Positions 42,939 through 51,938 of a DNA stretch of 64,000 bases are shown here, piece after piece. Origin of the DNA: Bacillus sp. V2I10 (GTDB lineage Bacteria > Bacillota > Bacilli > Bacillales > Bacillaceae); the NCBI RefSeq assembly GCF_030817055.1, contig NZ_JAUSYV010000001.1, forward strand, positions 4,736,001-4,800,000, in the 5' to 3' direction. Under the pieces are notes generated by a model that saw nothing but the letters and a program-made list of their open reading frames with translations, had not been told where the DNA came from and made no database searches. The position numbers and the translations under genes were made by a program. Numbering within the stretch: the first letter of the stretch is position 1; every line of letters begins with the position of its first letter.

Positions 42939-43129
42939 CACATTTCATCATCCTGATTTTTTCTTCGAATCTCACGTTCCTTAAGCATTCTTTCAATATA
43001 AACATTACCCTCTTTTTCTATATACGCTTCCTCAACAATCTTCTCTTTCCTTGTTGTTGAAAAAGCCATGTAACCGCTGTATAAAATCCCAAGTATACAG
43101 AGGTAAACCCACCACGGCAGCAAGATCAT
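42938..43129 (-). CDS. yhaL: Sporulation protein YhaL
   Basis: Small membrane protein of 63 residues: one N-terminal membrane helix (LLPWWVYLCILGILYSGYMA, 3-22) and a charged tail (AYIEKEGNVYIERMLKERE). Length, pattern and location beside prsA match B. subtilis YhaL, a protein needed for normal sporulation. The ATG follows GGGGGAAG. A 21-bp-period array lies upstream. Mechanism unknown. Confidence 0.82.
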   Translation of the reverse strand: MILLPWWVYLCILGILYSGYMAFSTTRKEKIVEEAYIEKEGNVYIERMLKEREIRRKNQDDEM

Positions 43130-43271
43130 TCCCGCTTCCCCCTTTTCATTGACAAGCCCTTTACTGCACTATATGAGGATCTCGATCCATTTATACATGA
43201 TTTTTAGAAGATGAAAAGAGAACTTGTTATGATTCTTGGATGCAATAAATCGTGATAGTCATTTTATTTTT

Positions 43272-43510
43272 TTCCGGGACTCTCAAGCTTTATTCCGAAG
43301 CTTTTCATAGAGCTTTTAACTTAATTCCGGGACTTTTTAACTTAATTCCGGGACTTTCACACTTTATTCCGGGACTTTTACACTTAATTCCGAGACTTTT
43401 CAACTTAATTCCGAGACTTTCACACTTAATTCCAAGACTTTCACACTTAATTCCGTGACTTTTCAACTTAATTCCAAGACTTTCACACTTTTTTACGAGT
43501 TTCCGAGACT
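43272..43510. repeat. 21-bp-period array A (TTAATTCCGGGACTTT core)
   Basis: TTCC words lie exactly 21 bases apart at 43325, 43346, 43367, 43388, 43409, 43430, 43451 and 43472, with degenerate units before (43272, 43293) and after. The unit is close to ACTTAATTCCGGGACTTTCA. Because 21 is a multiple of three and the unit has no stop, both strands are open, giving false repeat proteins. It fills most of 43130-43541, between yhaL and the yhaM terminator. Confidence 0.92.
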
Positions 43511-43541
43511 TCAAGCTTTATGCCGATTTTCAAGTAACAGC

Positions 43542-43571
43542 AAAAAAAGCCTTTCTTCAAAGAAGAAAGAC
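43542..43571 (-). terminator. Terminator of yhaM
   Basis: On the minus strand CTTTCTTC and GAAGAAAG form the stem, followed by GCTTTTTTT. Confidence 0.8.
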
Positions 43572-43579
43572 CCTCCTGA

Positions 43580-44527
43580 TTAGTTATGAAACGTTGGTTT
43601 GTAAAACGACCGATTATCAAGTGCAAAAACACGTTCCGTATACTCGCCGGGCTTCACCCGCTCTAATGCACGGTCAAGCATGTTCATTTTCGCATCGAGA
43701 TTATCAATATAATGAAGAATTTCGGCTTCTTTGATCAGCGGCGGTTTAGGGCTACCCCACTCTGCTTTGCCATGATGACTGAGGACAAGGTGCTGAAGGA
43801 TCACAATTTCTTCTCCCTCAATGCCTAAATGTTCTGCTGCTTTGGCAATTTCATTTACCATGATGGAAATATGGCCGATCAGGTTTCCTTCGACTGTATA
43901 AGTTGTGCCAATAGGACCTGAGAGCTCAGTTACTTTCCCAAGATCATGCAGAATGACTCCTGCATAAAGCAAATCTGTATCAAGACTTGGATATAAAGCT
44001 GCAATGGACTTTGCTAAATCAAGCATTGAAACAACATGATAAGCTAATCCAGATACAAATTCGTGATGATTTTTTGTAGCAGCCGGATATTCAAGGAATT
44101 CACTTTGATGCTTTTTCATGAGATATCTTGTCACACGCTGTATGTTAGGGTTTTTCATTTCGAAAATATATTGTGTTACTTTTTCCATCATTTCTTCTTG
44201 TCCAACCGGAGCCGTTTCAAGAAAATCAGATATTTTTACGTTATCCGTGTTTGAGGCAGTTCGGATATTGCGGATCTTTAACTGATTTCGTCCACGGTAG
44301 TGATGAATATCGCCATATATCTTTACAATGCTTTGTGAACTGTAGGACACCTCATCATCTGGTCCGGCATCCCATAGCTTTGCTTCAATCTCCCCGGATT
44401 GATCTTGGAGAATCAATGTTAAAAATGGTTTTCCGTTACTGGCTATTCCTTTAGTCGATGATTTAACGAGCAGAAAAACATCCGCTTGCTCGCCTACCTC
44501 GTAATGATTAATTCCTTTTGTCATCAT
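43580..44527 (-). CDS. yhaM: 3'-5' exoribonuclease YhaM
   Basis: Exoribonuclease of 315 residues that trims RNA 3' ends. N-terminal OB-fold nucleic-acid-binding domain (about 15-95, with LTLILQDQSGEIEAKLWDAG) and a C-terminal HD domain (about 155-290, with SGLAYHVVSMLDLAKSIA, VILHDLGKV and HLVLSHHGKAEWGSP). I start at the ATG at 44527 with GGGAGGG upstream, giving the length of B. subtilis YhaM (314). In B. subtilis it follows yhaO-yhaN directly; here an MFS gene lies between. Confidence 0.94.
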   Translation of the reverse strand: MMTKGINHYEVGEQADVFLLVKSSTKGIASNGKPFLTLILQDQSGEIEAKLWDAGPDDEVSYSSQSIVKIYGDIHHYRGRNQLKIRNIRTASNTDNVKISDFLETAPVGQEEMMEKVTQYIFEMKNPNIQRVTRYLMKKHQSEFLEYPAATKNHHEFVSGLAYHVVSMLDLAKSIAALYPSLDTDLLYAGVILHDLGKVTELSGPIGTTYTVEGNLIGHISIMVNEIAKAAEHLGIEGEEIVILQHLVLSHHGKAEWGSPKPPLIKEAEILHYIDNLDAKMNMLDRALERVKPGEYTERVFALDNRSFYKPTFHN

Positions 44528-44600
44528 TAAAACGGTCCCTCCCAAATTGCCTCAGTATCCTGAGTATAGCATAAATTTTGTCTATTTTTCCCGCCTGCAG

Positions 44601-45815
44601 CTAGGCTGAGACATCAGCTTGCTCTCTTCTTGAAATCCAAACCTTAGTTGAAATAAGTGCGGCAAGCATGACCCCAGCACCAATATAATAAGGAAGATTG
44701 ATTTGATACTCAAATACGTAGCCCGCTAAAATAGGGCCCGCGACATTCCCAAGACTCATAAAAGAATTATTAAGCCCCATCACCATACCTTGCTTGCTTC
44801 CTGCTAATTTTGAGATAAACGTATTTAAAGAAGGTCTCAAAATAGAATTCCCTAAAAAGAAGACAGAGGTTGTCAATAAGACCGTGGCGAAGGAGTTAGC
44901 AAATGTCATAATCACAAATCCAAATGCACTCAACAAAAGAGCAGAGGTGACAACCCGTTCATCGCCGAATTTAGCCACAAGCCTTCCAACTGCTGCTCCT
45001 TGTGTGATGGTTCCAACAATCCCTGTTATAAGGATAATCAGACCGACTTCCTGCGGTCCATAACCGAAGCGCTCTAATGCGTAGAAGCCAAAGATTGCCT
45101 GAAAAATCGTTAATGCGAAACTCATCATAAAGACAAGGATCAGTAAAAAACCTACAGGGCTTTGAAGAGCTTTTTTGATTAGAATAAATTGATTTTCTCG
45201 TTTTTCATTTTCAGCAGTGGTCTTTTGCATCGCTTCTTTTGAAAGAGATTCAGGCAAAACGAAGATAGATACAATTCCTGCCAGTGATGCCGCTATTCCC
45301 GCAAAAAGAAACGGAAAAGAAAGACTGAATTCAGAAAGCCAGCCGCCGATCCCCGGGCCAACTACAATACCAAGACCCATTGCGGCGCCTAAATACCCCA
45401 TTCCCTGCCCGCGATTTTCAGGTGTTGTTACATCAGAAACGTATGCCATTGCACTCGGCATAATCGCCGCACCGAATATACCTGCAATTATCCTTGATAA
45501 AAACAGCATCCATAAATCCGTTGCAAAAGCGAAAATAAATTCAGCTAATGCGAATCCAAACAAACCAAGCGTTATCAACGGTTTTCGGCCAATTTTGTCA
45601 GATAACCGCCCCCATATCGGAGCGAAAAAAAACTGCATGAGTGCAAATACAGCAACCAGAAATCCAAGTGTTGCTGCATCTGCTCCGAATTTTTCAACAT
45701 AAAATGGCAGAATCGGGATGACTAAGCCTATGCCCACCATAATAATAAATAAGTTAAAGCTCAGTAAAAAAAGAGGTTTGCCAAGCGGCTTTTTCTCATG
45801 TTTATTTTGCTGCAT
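44601..45815 (-). CDS. MFS drug-exporter-like transporter
   Basis: Major facilitator permease of 404 residues with 12 membrane segments, of the TetA/Bmr/NorA-like proton-antiporter group. Motif A (GRLSDKIGRKPLITLG, about residues 74-89) lies after the second segment, and the antiporter motif C (GLGIVVGPGIGGWLSE) in the fifth. The ATG follows AAAGGAAG. It starts 37 bases after yhaN with no terminator between, so it may be co-transcribed with yhaO-yhaN. It is probably a multidrug efflux pump; substrate unknown. This gene is not in the B. subtilis version of the cluster. Confidence 0.88.
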   Translation of the reverse strand: MQQNKHEKKPLGKPLFLLSFNLFIIMVGIGLVIPILPFYVEKFGADAATLGFLVAVFALMQFFFAPIWGRLSDKIGRKPLITLGLFGFALAEFIFAFATDLWMLFLSRIIAGIFGAAIMPSAMAYVSDVTTPENRGQGMGYLGAAMGLGIVVGPGIGGWLSEFSLSFPFLFAGIAASLAGIVSIFVLPESLSKEAMQKTTAENEKRENQFILIKKALQSPVGFLLILVFMMSFALTIFQAIFGFYALERFGYGPQEVGLIILITGIVGTITQGAAVGRLVAKFGDERVVTSALLLSAFGFVIMTFANSFATVLLTTSVFFLGNSILRPSLNTFISKLAGSKQGMVMGLNNSFMSLGNVAGPILAGYVFEYQINLPYYIGAGVMLAALISTKVWISRREQADVSA

Positions 45816-45852
45816 TACGTACTTCCTTTCAGGTACCTTTCGTCAGTTCATT

Positions 45853-48800
45853 TTACAATAATCTCTGCCCAATAGATACTTGTTTTGAAGCTAACTCAAC
45901 TGCTTTTAAATCAAGAATTTGATCTTCTTCAAACAGCGGCAGCAGGTGCTCCTGACAAGTAAAGAAAATAATCTGGTGCTGTTTTGAAAATTCCTTCAGC
46001 AATGACAGGACTTGTTTTGTCCTTTCAAAATCAAAATTAACAAAACCATCATCAATCATAATCGGGAGGCCCTGTCCAGTGCTCAAGTGACGTGCAAGGG
46101 CAAGCCTCAGTGAAATATATAATTGTTCTGCTGTTGCCTGAGAAAGCTCGTTTGCAGCAAATCGGTTTCCATCTATTCTTTCTACAATTAATGTTTGTTC
46201 AGCATCAGGCAGAAATATTTTTCTGTATTGATGATTCGTCATGACAGAGAAAAAGTGCTCTGCCCCTTTCAATACTTTCGGAAGTCTCACTGAGCGGTTA
46301 AATTCCACTGTTTTATTCAGCATATTTTTCGCGGCTGCAAGCACGGCCCATTTGTGTGCAAGCTGCTTCACTGCTCCCTTTTCAAGCTCATACTTCTGTT
46401 TTAGCTCTGAATAAAGTCCTGAACTCTCTATATTCAGAAGAGAAGCCTTTAGCTCTGCCAGCCGCCTATGCAAGCTGCTTTCCTGTTCCATTTCTGCTCT
46501 AAGCTGGTTATCACATAAAAGCTTCTCTTCTTTATAATCAATCAGAAGATCCAGCTTTCCATCTTTGAGCAAATGCTGTTTAGCATGGAGCTGCTGCTGA
46601 ATCCATTTTAATTTTTGCTCTAATGCTTTTCTGTGATTCGCTTCATCTGCCTTTTTCCGGAAATCTTCTGCATCAGCTGAATTTGATAAGATGAAAAGCT
46701 CCATTCTCTTCTCAGATAGAAGACTGAGCTCTGCTTCGATTTTTACTAATCGATCCTCGGCAACAGCTATTTTCTCTTTATACATAAGCTGCCTGCTCTT
46801 CTTTTCAATCGAATCTTGAAGAGCGGCAGACAAATTCCGCATTGTTTCATTCAAATCAGTCTTTTGCTCAAAACCGCATTTTTCACATACACCCCTGAGC
46901 CGTTTTTCATAAGCCGAAAGGGCAGCTGTGAGCTCAGAAAGTTTCGTTTCAATTTGAGAGCTCTCCCGGACATCTTTCTGGAGCTGAATCAATGTTTGCA
47001 GAAGATCTGGCAGGGCAAGCGGAGAGAATTCACTTCTCACTCTAAAATCACTGTACGCTTTTTTGACTTTTCGATTTAACTGATAAAGTTCCTCTTCCCA
47101 CTCATCAAAACCGCTTACTGTGCGGTGATACGCTCTCTCATTCTGTGTAAATGTCACTTGCTCAAGTTCATGAGATCGTCTCAGCTGCTCATCCTTCCAT
47201 AGGATGCCTCCCAGCTCTTCTATTTCTGTATGACCTTGCACCCTCGATTGTTCAAGCTGCCGTTTTAATTCCTCCTGTTTGTCCCGCAAATGAATGAGAA
47301 ACGCATCTTCTCCTTTATCATTTTGAAAAATAAAGAATAAAACGAGTCCGGTTAAGCCTAAGAAAAACGGCAAGATGAGCCATTGCTGCTCATATATGAG
47401 CCATCCGGAACACAAAATCAGTAAAACAGCCGCAGCTGCTTTCATTATTTTCATTTGATTCTTTTTAGATTGGTTCATCTTGCTTTGTTCATTGATTTTC
47501 TTTTCATTATTCCGATATTCTTCTTGTAATCTTTTTTCATCCAATACTTGCTGCTGCATGGCTTCATGCTGCTTTACCTTTTTTTCCAGAAGCTTTCTTT
47601 CTTCTGCATCAAGCATTCCTTTTGCGTAATCTGTTAATCTATTTTCGCTCTCCTCCAGATTTTCTTTAGCCCGTTCAAACTGCTGATCGAGCAACTGCTT
47701 TCTTTGCTGCAGCTGTTGATAATCCGAAACGATTTCTCTTATTTCTTCTTTGGCTGTTATAGAAGTGTTTAATGATAGCACGGCTTTATCATCTATATTT
47801 TCTGCAAAAAACCGCATTTTTCCATCAAAAATTTGCCGTGTAAGTGCCTCGTATTTCAGACTGTACTGCTGATGCTGATCTCTTTTCGCATGATATGCGG
47901 AGTATGCCTCCCTGAGATGGTCGATTTCCGCATGATGCGAAAGGATAGATTCATTGACATTCATCTGATAAATGGTTTGTTGAAGATCTTCTATTGCGCG
48001 CATAAGGGACAGCTTTTCAGATTGCAAAGGCTCTTCCTTCGCTTCAATCTCATCCATGCGCTTTAATCCATCTGCAGGAAATGCCTGATTTGTCTTTGTC
48101 AATTCTGTATGAATTGTCTCTTCTTCAAGCCACAATGGGAGAACATCTATTATTTCAGCAAATCTTCTTGATTGTGCTTCCAGCGTGGACTTGCTTACTT
48201 CTTTTTCCTTAAGCTGACGTTCAATCACTTCTTTTTCTTTCATAAGTTCTTCATAAGGCTGAATCAGTTCTTTTGCTTTCAGCATTTCTGAATGAATGCT
48301 CTTAAGTCTGCTTAATGCTGCATTGATCTCGGGTTTTTTGCCGTTAGGCTTATACAGCAGTTCCTGTTTTTTCAAGAGATGGCTTTCCGTCTGTAAGAGA
48401 GCATCTGTCCCAAGCAAGCCGGATGACAATAAAAACTTCCCAAGTTCATCAGCACTTACTTTACTGACCTGCTGAATGCCGTGAATATCAAATGAAAAGA
48501 TAGACTTATACATCGATTTATCAAAATGAGACAGCATTTTATTAAGGATTTCCCCGCTTCCGGTTTCTCCATTTTCAAAGTACAGCGTAACTTCACCTGC
48601 TGCTTTTCCAGGCAATCTCTCAATTTTGACTTTTCCATATTGCTCTGTATCGACAATCAGTGCTCCGCCGTATGTTTTCACTCGTTTTGGTTCATACCTG
48701 TTTTCATTTTGAATTTTTGCAGGAAATCCAAATAAGATACTCTGTATGAATGACATAATGGTAGATTTTCCTGCTTCATTTTTTCCGTAAATAACTTGAA

Positions 48801-48876
48801 AGGCATGGGGATGAAGGGTGAAATTTATATGATTAAATTGTCCATACCCATAGATATTCAGTTCAATGATTTTCAT
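45853..48876 (-). CDS. yhaN: YhaN, SbcC/Rad50-like ATPase
   Basis: Large ATPase of 1007 residues with SMC/SbcC architecture. Walker A YGKNEAGKSTIMSFIQSILF lies at about 29-48; long coiled coils (about 180-480 and 540-850) are interrupted near 475-515 by a hydrophobic pair (MKAAAAVLLILCSGWLIYEQ, then LPFFLGLTGLVLFFIF) that looks like a membrane anchor; the C-terminal signature ELSQATAEQLYISLRLALAR and Walker B LPIMIDDGFVNFDFERT complete the ATPase. It begins 10 bases after yhaO and surely works with it, as SbcC with SbcD, in processing DNA ends. B. subtilis YhaN has the same layout and is slightly shorter. A membrane-tethered nuclease complex is inferred. Confidence 0.92.
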   Translation of the reverse strand: MKIIELNIYGYGQFNHINFTLHPHAFQVIYGKNEAGKSTIMSFIQSILFGFPAKIQNENRYEPKRVKTYGGALIVDTEQYGKVKIERLPGKAAGEVTLYFENGETGSGEILNKMLSHFDKSMYKSIFSFDIHGIQQVSKVSADELGKFLLSSGLLGTDALLQTESHLLKKQELLYKPNGKKPEINAALSRLKSIHSEMLKAKELIQPYEELMKEKEVIERQLKEKEVSKSTLEAQSRRFAEIIDVLPLWLEEETIHTELTKTNQAFPADGLKRMDEIEAKEEPLQSEKLSLMRAIEDLQQTIYQMNVNESILSHHAEIDHLREAYSAYHAKRDQHQQYSLKYEALTRQIFDGKMRFFAENIDDKAVLSLNTSITAKEEIREIVSDYQQLQQRKQLLDQQFERAKENLEESENRLTDYAKGMLDAEERKLLEKKVKQHEAMQQQVLDEKRLQEEYRNNEKKINEQSKMNQSKKNQMKIMKAAAAVLLILCSGWLIYEQQWLILPFFLGLTGLVLFFIFQNDKGEDAFLIHLRDKQEELKRQLEQSRVQGHTEIEELGGILWKDEQLRRSHELEQVTFTQNERAYHRTVSGFDEWEEELYQLNRKVKKAYSDFRVRSEFSPLALPDLLQTLIQLQKDVRESSQIETKLSELTAALSAYEKRLRGVCEKCGFEQKTDLNETMRNLSAALQDSIEKKSRQLMYKEKIAVAEDRLVKIEAELSLLSEKRMELFILSNSADAEDFRKKADEANHRKALEQKLKWIQQQLHAKQHLLKDGKLDLLIDYKEEKLLCDNQLRAEMEQESSLHRRLAELKASLLNIESSGLYSELKQKYELEKGAVKQLAHKWAVLAAAKNMLNKTVEFNRSVRLPKVLKGAEHFFSVMTNHQYRKIFLPDAEQTLIVERIDGNRFAANELSQATAEQLYISLRLALARHLSTGQGLPIMIDDGFVNFDFERTKQVLSLLKEFSKQHQIIFFTCQEHLLPLFEEDQILDLKAVELASKQVSIGQRLL

Positions 48877-48886
48877 CTTTTCACCC

Positions 48887-50119
48887 TCACAGTCTTCTAT
48901 GCTTTAAAAGTTCCTGAAACAGCAGATATTCAGCTTCTTTTTCAATCTGCTGCTGTTCTTCGTTATCAAATGCCGGAATGTGTTTCCTGTATAATGCATG
49001 CTGTTTCAGAGGCTGAATGGTATCCTCAAAGTCATCAAAGCTTTCAATAATGTCTGTTAAATCCGATAAAAAATGAGAATCAAGCTGAAGCGATTCCTTG
49101 CTGATAACCGGCATTGATTCATTGATGATGGAGGAGATCCATAAAAAGTTCTCACGCCCCGTCTCATCTTCATTCCATTGATCCATTAAATCTTCTAGAA
49201 CATTCTCTTCCTGAAACAAATGGTACAGCTCATTTGTTCCGCTTATTCGGATCGTAACCACAAGCGGCACATTGTCGCCTCTTAGCTGCTGCAGCTGCTG
49301 ATGCAGACTGTCGATCCACTCCTGAAAACTTCCTTTAATCTCTATTGCGAGTTCTTCCCATATCACATCATGAAGCGGTTTAAACGTGTAAGAGACGGTG
49401 CTTTCTGACATGGAAACCAGAAAGCATCCTTTATCTCCGGTTTCTTTTCTGTTTCTTCCCTGAATATTGCCTGAATACAAAATCGGCGGCTCATTCTCAT
49501 GAAGATGCATCCGTTTATGAATATGACCAAGCGCCCAATAATCAAGCTGTTTTTCAAGCAGATCGCTGATCAAAAAAGGAGAATACACATCGTGTTCTGT
49601 AATGCCCGAAATCGATCCATGTAGAAGTCCAATATGAAAACAGGCTTCTCCCTGCTTTTTATAGAAAGGTGTCATATTTTCAATGACAGCGCGCTTTGGA
49701 TAGCTATATCCATATAAATTGACCGGTGTATTTCCGTTTTTCCAGTATGTTTTACACTCCACTTCTTTGTCTGAAAAAACATGAACATTATGCGGCCAGC
49801 TAAGATCCAGCCATCTTCCGCTCATATGATCATGATTACCGTGTATAACGTATACCTGAATCCCGTGCTGCTCAAGCTGTTCAAATGCTTTTTTCAGCTT
49901 CAGCTGCGCCTTTAAGCTCCTGTCCTCACCATCGTATAAATCCCCGGCTATCAATATGAAATCAACCTTTTCGCTGATGGCTAGGTGAATCAAATTGTCC
50001 AGAGCGGCAAATGTGCTTTCCTTCAGCCTTTCAAAAATGGTTTCCGGCAGCTGATGCATTCCGGCAAACGGGCTGTCTATATGTAAATCCGCAGCATGAA
50101 TAAATCGAATAGGTTCCAT
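48887..50119 (-). CDS. yhaO: YhaO, SbcD/Mre11-like metallophosphoesterase
   Basis: Calcineurin-like phosphoesterase, 410 residues, of the Mre11/SbcD nuclease type. All metal motifs are present: HAADLHIDSPF (D-x-H), AGDLYDGEDRS (GDxxD), VIHGNHDHMSG (GNHD), GLLHGS and ALGHIHKRMHL (GHxH). The C-terminal third is the capping domain. The ATG follows GGAAGGA. It forms an operon with yhaN (10-base gap), the likely nuclease subunit of a two-part complex on DNA ends. Upstream lies a repeat cluster. Confidence 0.93.
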   Translation of the reverse strand: MEPIRFIHAADLHIDSPFAGMHQLPETIFERLKESTFAALDNLIHLAISEKVDFILIAGDLYDGEDRSLKAQLKLKKAFEQLEQHGIQVYVIHGNHDHMSGRWLDLSWPHNVHVFSDKEVECKTYWKNGNTPVNLYGYSYPKRAVIENMTPFYKKQGEACFHIGLLHGSISGITEHDVYSPFLISDLLEKQLDYWALGHIHKRMHLHENEPPILYSGNIQGRNRKETGDKGCFLVSMSESTVSYTFKPLHDVIWEELAIEIKGSFQEWIDSLHQQLQQLRGDNVPLVVTIRISGTNELYHLFQEENVLEDLMDQWNEDETGRENFLWISSIINESMPVISKESLQLDSHFLSDLTDIIESFDDFEDTIQPLKQHALYRKHIPAFDNEEQQQIEKEAEYLLFQELLKHRRL

Positions 50120-50189
50120 CCTTGTTTCCTTCCTTTACTTCTCTCTTATTCTATATTGTACCACCTCAGAAATACGAATGCACGTTCTG

Positions 50190-50432
50190 CACAGAAATGC
50201 GGAATCGCGCGGTTAGCTCCGACAGACAGATAAGAATTCACCGGATAAGTCCGGTTTTGACTTTTTCGGGATTTGTTCTAGCCGAGGAGTTGGGAGATGG
50301 AGCTGGACAACCAGAAATACGGAATCGCCCGGTTAGCTCCGACAGACAGATAAGAATTCACCGGAAAAGTCCGGTTTTGGCTTTTTCGGGGATTTGTTCT
50401 GGCCGAAGAGTTGGGCGATGGAGCTGGATAAC
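50190..50432 (+). repeat. Two tandem copies of the ~122-bp element
   Basis: Units start with AGAAATGCGG (50193) and AGAAATACGG (50313), 120 bases apart, and share GTTAGCTCCGACAGACAGAT, TTCACCGG-AAGTCCGG and GGAGTTGGG-GATGGAGCTGG with the copies near hemE. A short extra AGAAATACGAA at 50168 may be a remnant of a third copy. They lie upstream of yhaO. Confidence 0.88.
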
Positions 50433-50446
50433 CGCAGCCAATCATT

Positions 50447-50592
50447 CAGCCTAATTCACAATTTTATCAGCCGGAAATTGAATTTTTACAGTCGTTTTTC
50501 TAATTCTTTCAGCCTTTTTAACTGCGCATTCAGCCGCTTTTCTTTTCTATCAGCTTAAATCATCCTTTTTCAGCCGAATCAATTTTTAACCG
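50447..50592. repeat. 21-bp-period array D (TTTTCAGCC core)
   Basis: CAGC or CAGT words fall at 50447, 50468, 50489, 50510 and 50531 (21 bases apart), then 50551 and 50571 (20 apart). Each core is preceded by a T-rich stretch. It follows directly on the two 122-bp elements. With them it fills 50120-50637 upstream of yhaO; no gene is seen there. Confidence 0.82.
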
Positions 50593-50637
50593 AATAAGGA
50601 AGCGCCCATAAGATCTACTGCAAATCTTCTTTCAAAT

Positions 50638-50666
50638 TAAAAAAACAGAGCCGCACAGACTCTGCT
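50638..50666 (-). terminator. Terminator of yhaQ-yhaP
   Basis: On the minus strand GCAGAG and CTCTGT arms pair, followed by seven T. Confidence 0.75.
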
Positions 50667-50675
50667 TCCTTCTTC

Positions 50676-51938
50676 CTATTGATCCTTTGACATTTGCAAG
50701 GCTTTCTTGACATCCTTGAATGATGAGGATTTACCGTACATGAGGACGCCGCCTTTATAAACTTTAGCGCCCAATACCGCAAGAGCGATTATGGTAATAA
50801 CCAAAATTCCAATTGATAACCCGATTTCCCATGCAGGAACACTCAGCATCCCTACTCTCAAGAACATGATCATTGGAGAGAAAAGCGGTATAAAGGAGGT
50901 AACCGTGATGAAAGGCGCTTCAGGATTTCCAAGCCCGAACATTGCGATAATGAATGCCCCCACAATTATATACGTCATGGGTGAAATCATTTGCTGTACA
51001 TCTTCAATTCTGCTGACAAGCGATCCTAAAAAAGCAGCGAGAGTTGCAAAAATAAAGTACCCGAGAATAAAGAAAACAATGGCATAGACTAATGTCGCAA
51101 CAGGTACTTCTGAAAAACTGAAGAATCCGTCACCCATTAATTCGGCATTTTCCATATTCCCTTTCATAGAGCTGTATCCAACCAAGATAATTAGACCGAA
51201 CTGTGTTATGCTTAATAAACCGATTCCAAGCAGCTTCGCAAACATTTGCTTGATGGGAGAAACAGAACTGATCAGAATTTCCATCACCCGTGATGATTTT
51301 TCTACCGCTACCTCCATCGCAATCATACTTGCATATAAGATCACTGAAAAATAAATAATGAACAGCAGAACGTAAACCAGCCCTCTTGCCTGATTCAGTT
51401 CTTCTTCAGATTTTGCATTTTCTAAAAGGGCCGTTTTCTTAAGCTCTGAAGGGGCAAACAGCTGATTTAGCTGCTCACTTTTTAAGCCAAGGTTTGCTGT
51501 ACCTGCAGCTATTTTCGTTTGCTGAAGAGCCTGCTCCATTGTTTCTGAAACACTTGAGTTTACAATGGACCTTGCATAAAAGGAGCCCTGCGGCAAACCA
51601 TTTTGGTCAAGACTCAGAATCAAATATCCTTCCATTTTGTCATCAAGGACATCCTTTTTCAGCTGTTCCTCTGACTTCTCTGCGCGTTTCAGCTGCAGGT
51701 TCTCATCCAGTGCTGAAGCATTCTGCTCAAAAACAGGATATATACTTTTGTCTTCCGTTTGATCAATAACAGCTACCTTAGTCGCTTCTTTGTCCCCATT
51801 ATTAAAAAACTCAATCACATTTTGCAGGTTTGTCAGTCCAAAGATCAGCAGCAGCGTAATTCCTGTTGTAATCAAAAATGATTTTGTCTTTAATTTGCTT
51901 GAATATGTATGCCAAAAGATGATCCAAAATTTATTCAT
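50676..51938 (-). CDS. yhaP: YhaP, ABC-2-type exporter permease
   Basis: Membrane subunit of an ABC exporter of the NatB type, 420 residues: one membrane segment near the start (SFLITTGITLLLIFGL), a large extracellular loop (about 45-175), then five to six segments (about 178-400). I start at the ATG at 51938, which overlaps yhaQ by 8 bases; the longer frame begins inside yhaQ. Partner ATPase is YhaQ. NatAB relatives export sodium; the substrate of YhaPQ is not established. Confidence 0.92.
   Translation of the reverse strand: MNKFWIIFWHTYSSKLKTKSFLITTGITLLLIFGLTNLQNVIEFFNNGDKEATKVAVIDQTEDKSIYPVFEQNASALDENLQLKRAEKSEEQLKKDVLDDKMEGYLILSLDQNGLPQGSFYARSIVNSSVSETMEQALQQTKIAAGTANLGLKSEQLNQLFAPSELKKTALLENAKSEEELNQARGLVYVLLFIIYFSVILYASMIAMEVAVEKSSRVMEILISSVSPIKQMFAKLLGIGLLSITQFGLIILVGYSSMKGNMENAELMGDGFFSFSEVPVATLVYAIVFFILGYFIFATLAAFLGSLVSRIEDVQQMISPMTYIIVGAFIIAMFGLGNPEAPFITVTSFIPLFSPMIMFLRVGMLSVPAWEIGLSIGILVITIIALAVLGAKVYKGGVLMYGKSSSFKDVKKALQMSKDQ

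Noticed and set aside
43252..43514. Repeat proteins on both strands (LIPGL-like on plus, KCESLGI-like on minus)
   Set aside because: They arise from a 21-bp DNA repeat without stops; both strands are open at once, ribosome sites are poor, and the codons simply follow the DNA period.
45217..45702. 161-codon plus-strand frame inside the MFS gene
   Set aside because: Antisense shadow of an alternating hydrophobic coding sequence; no ribosome site and no known pattern.
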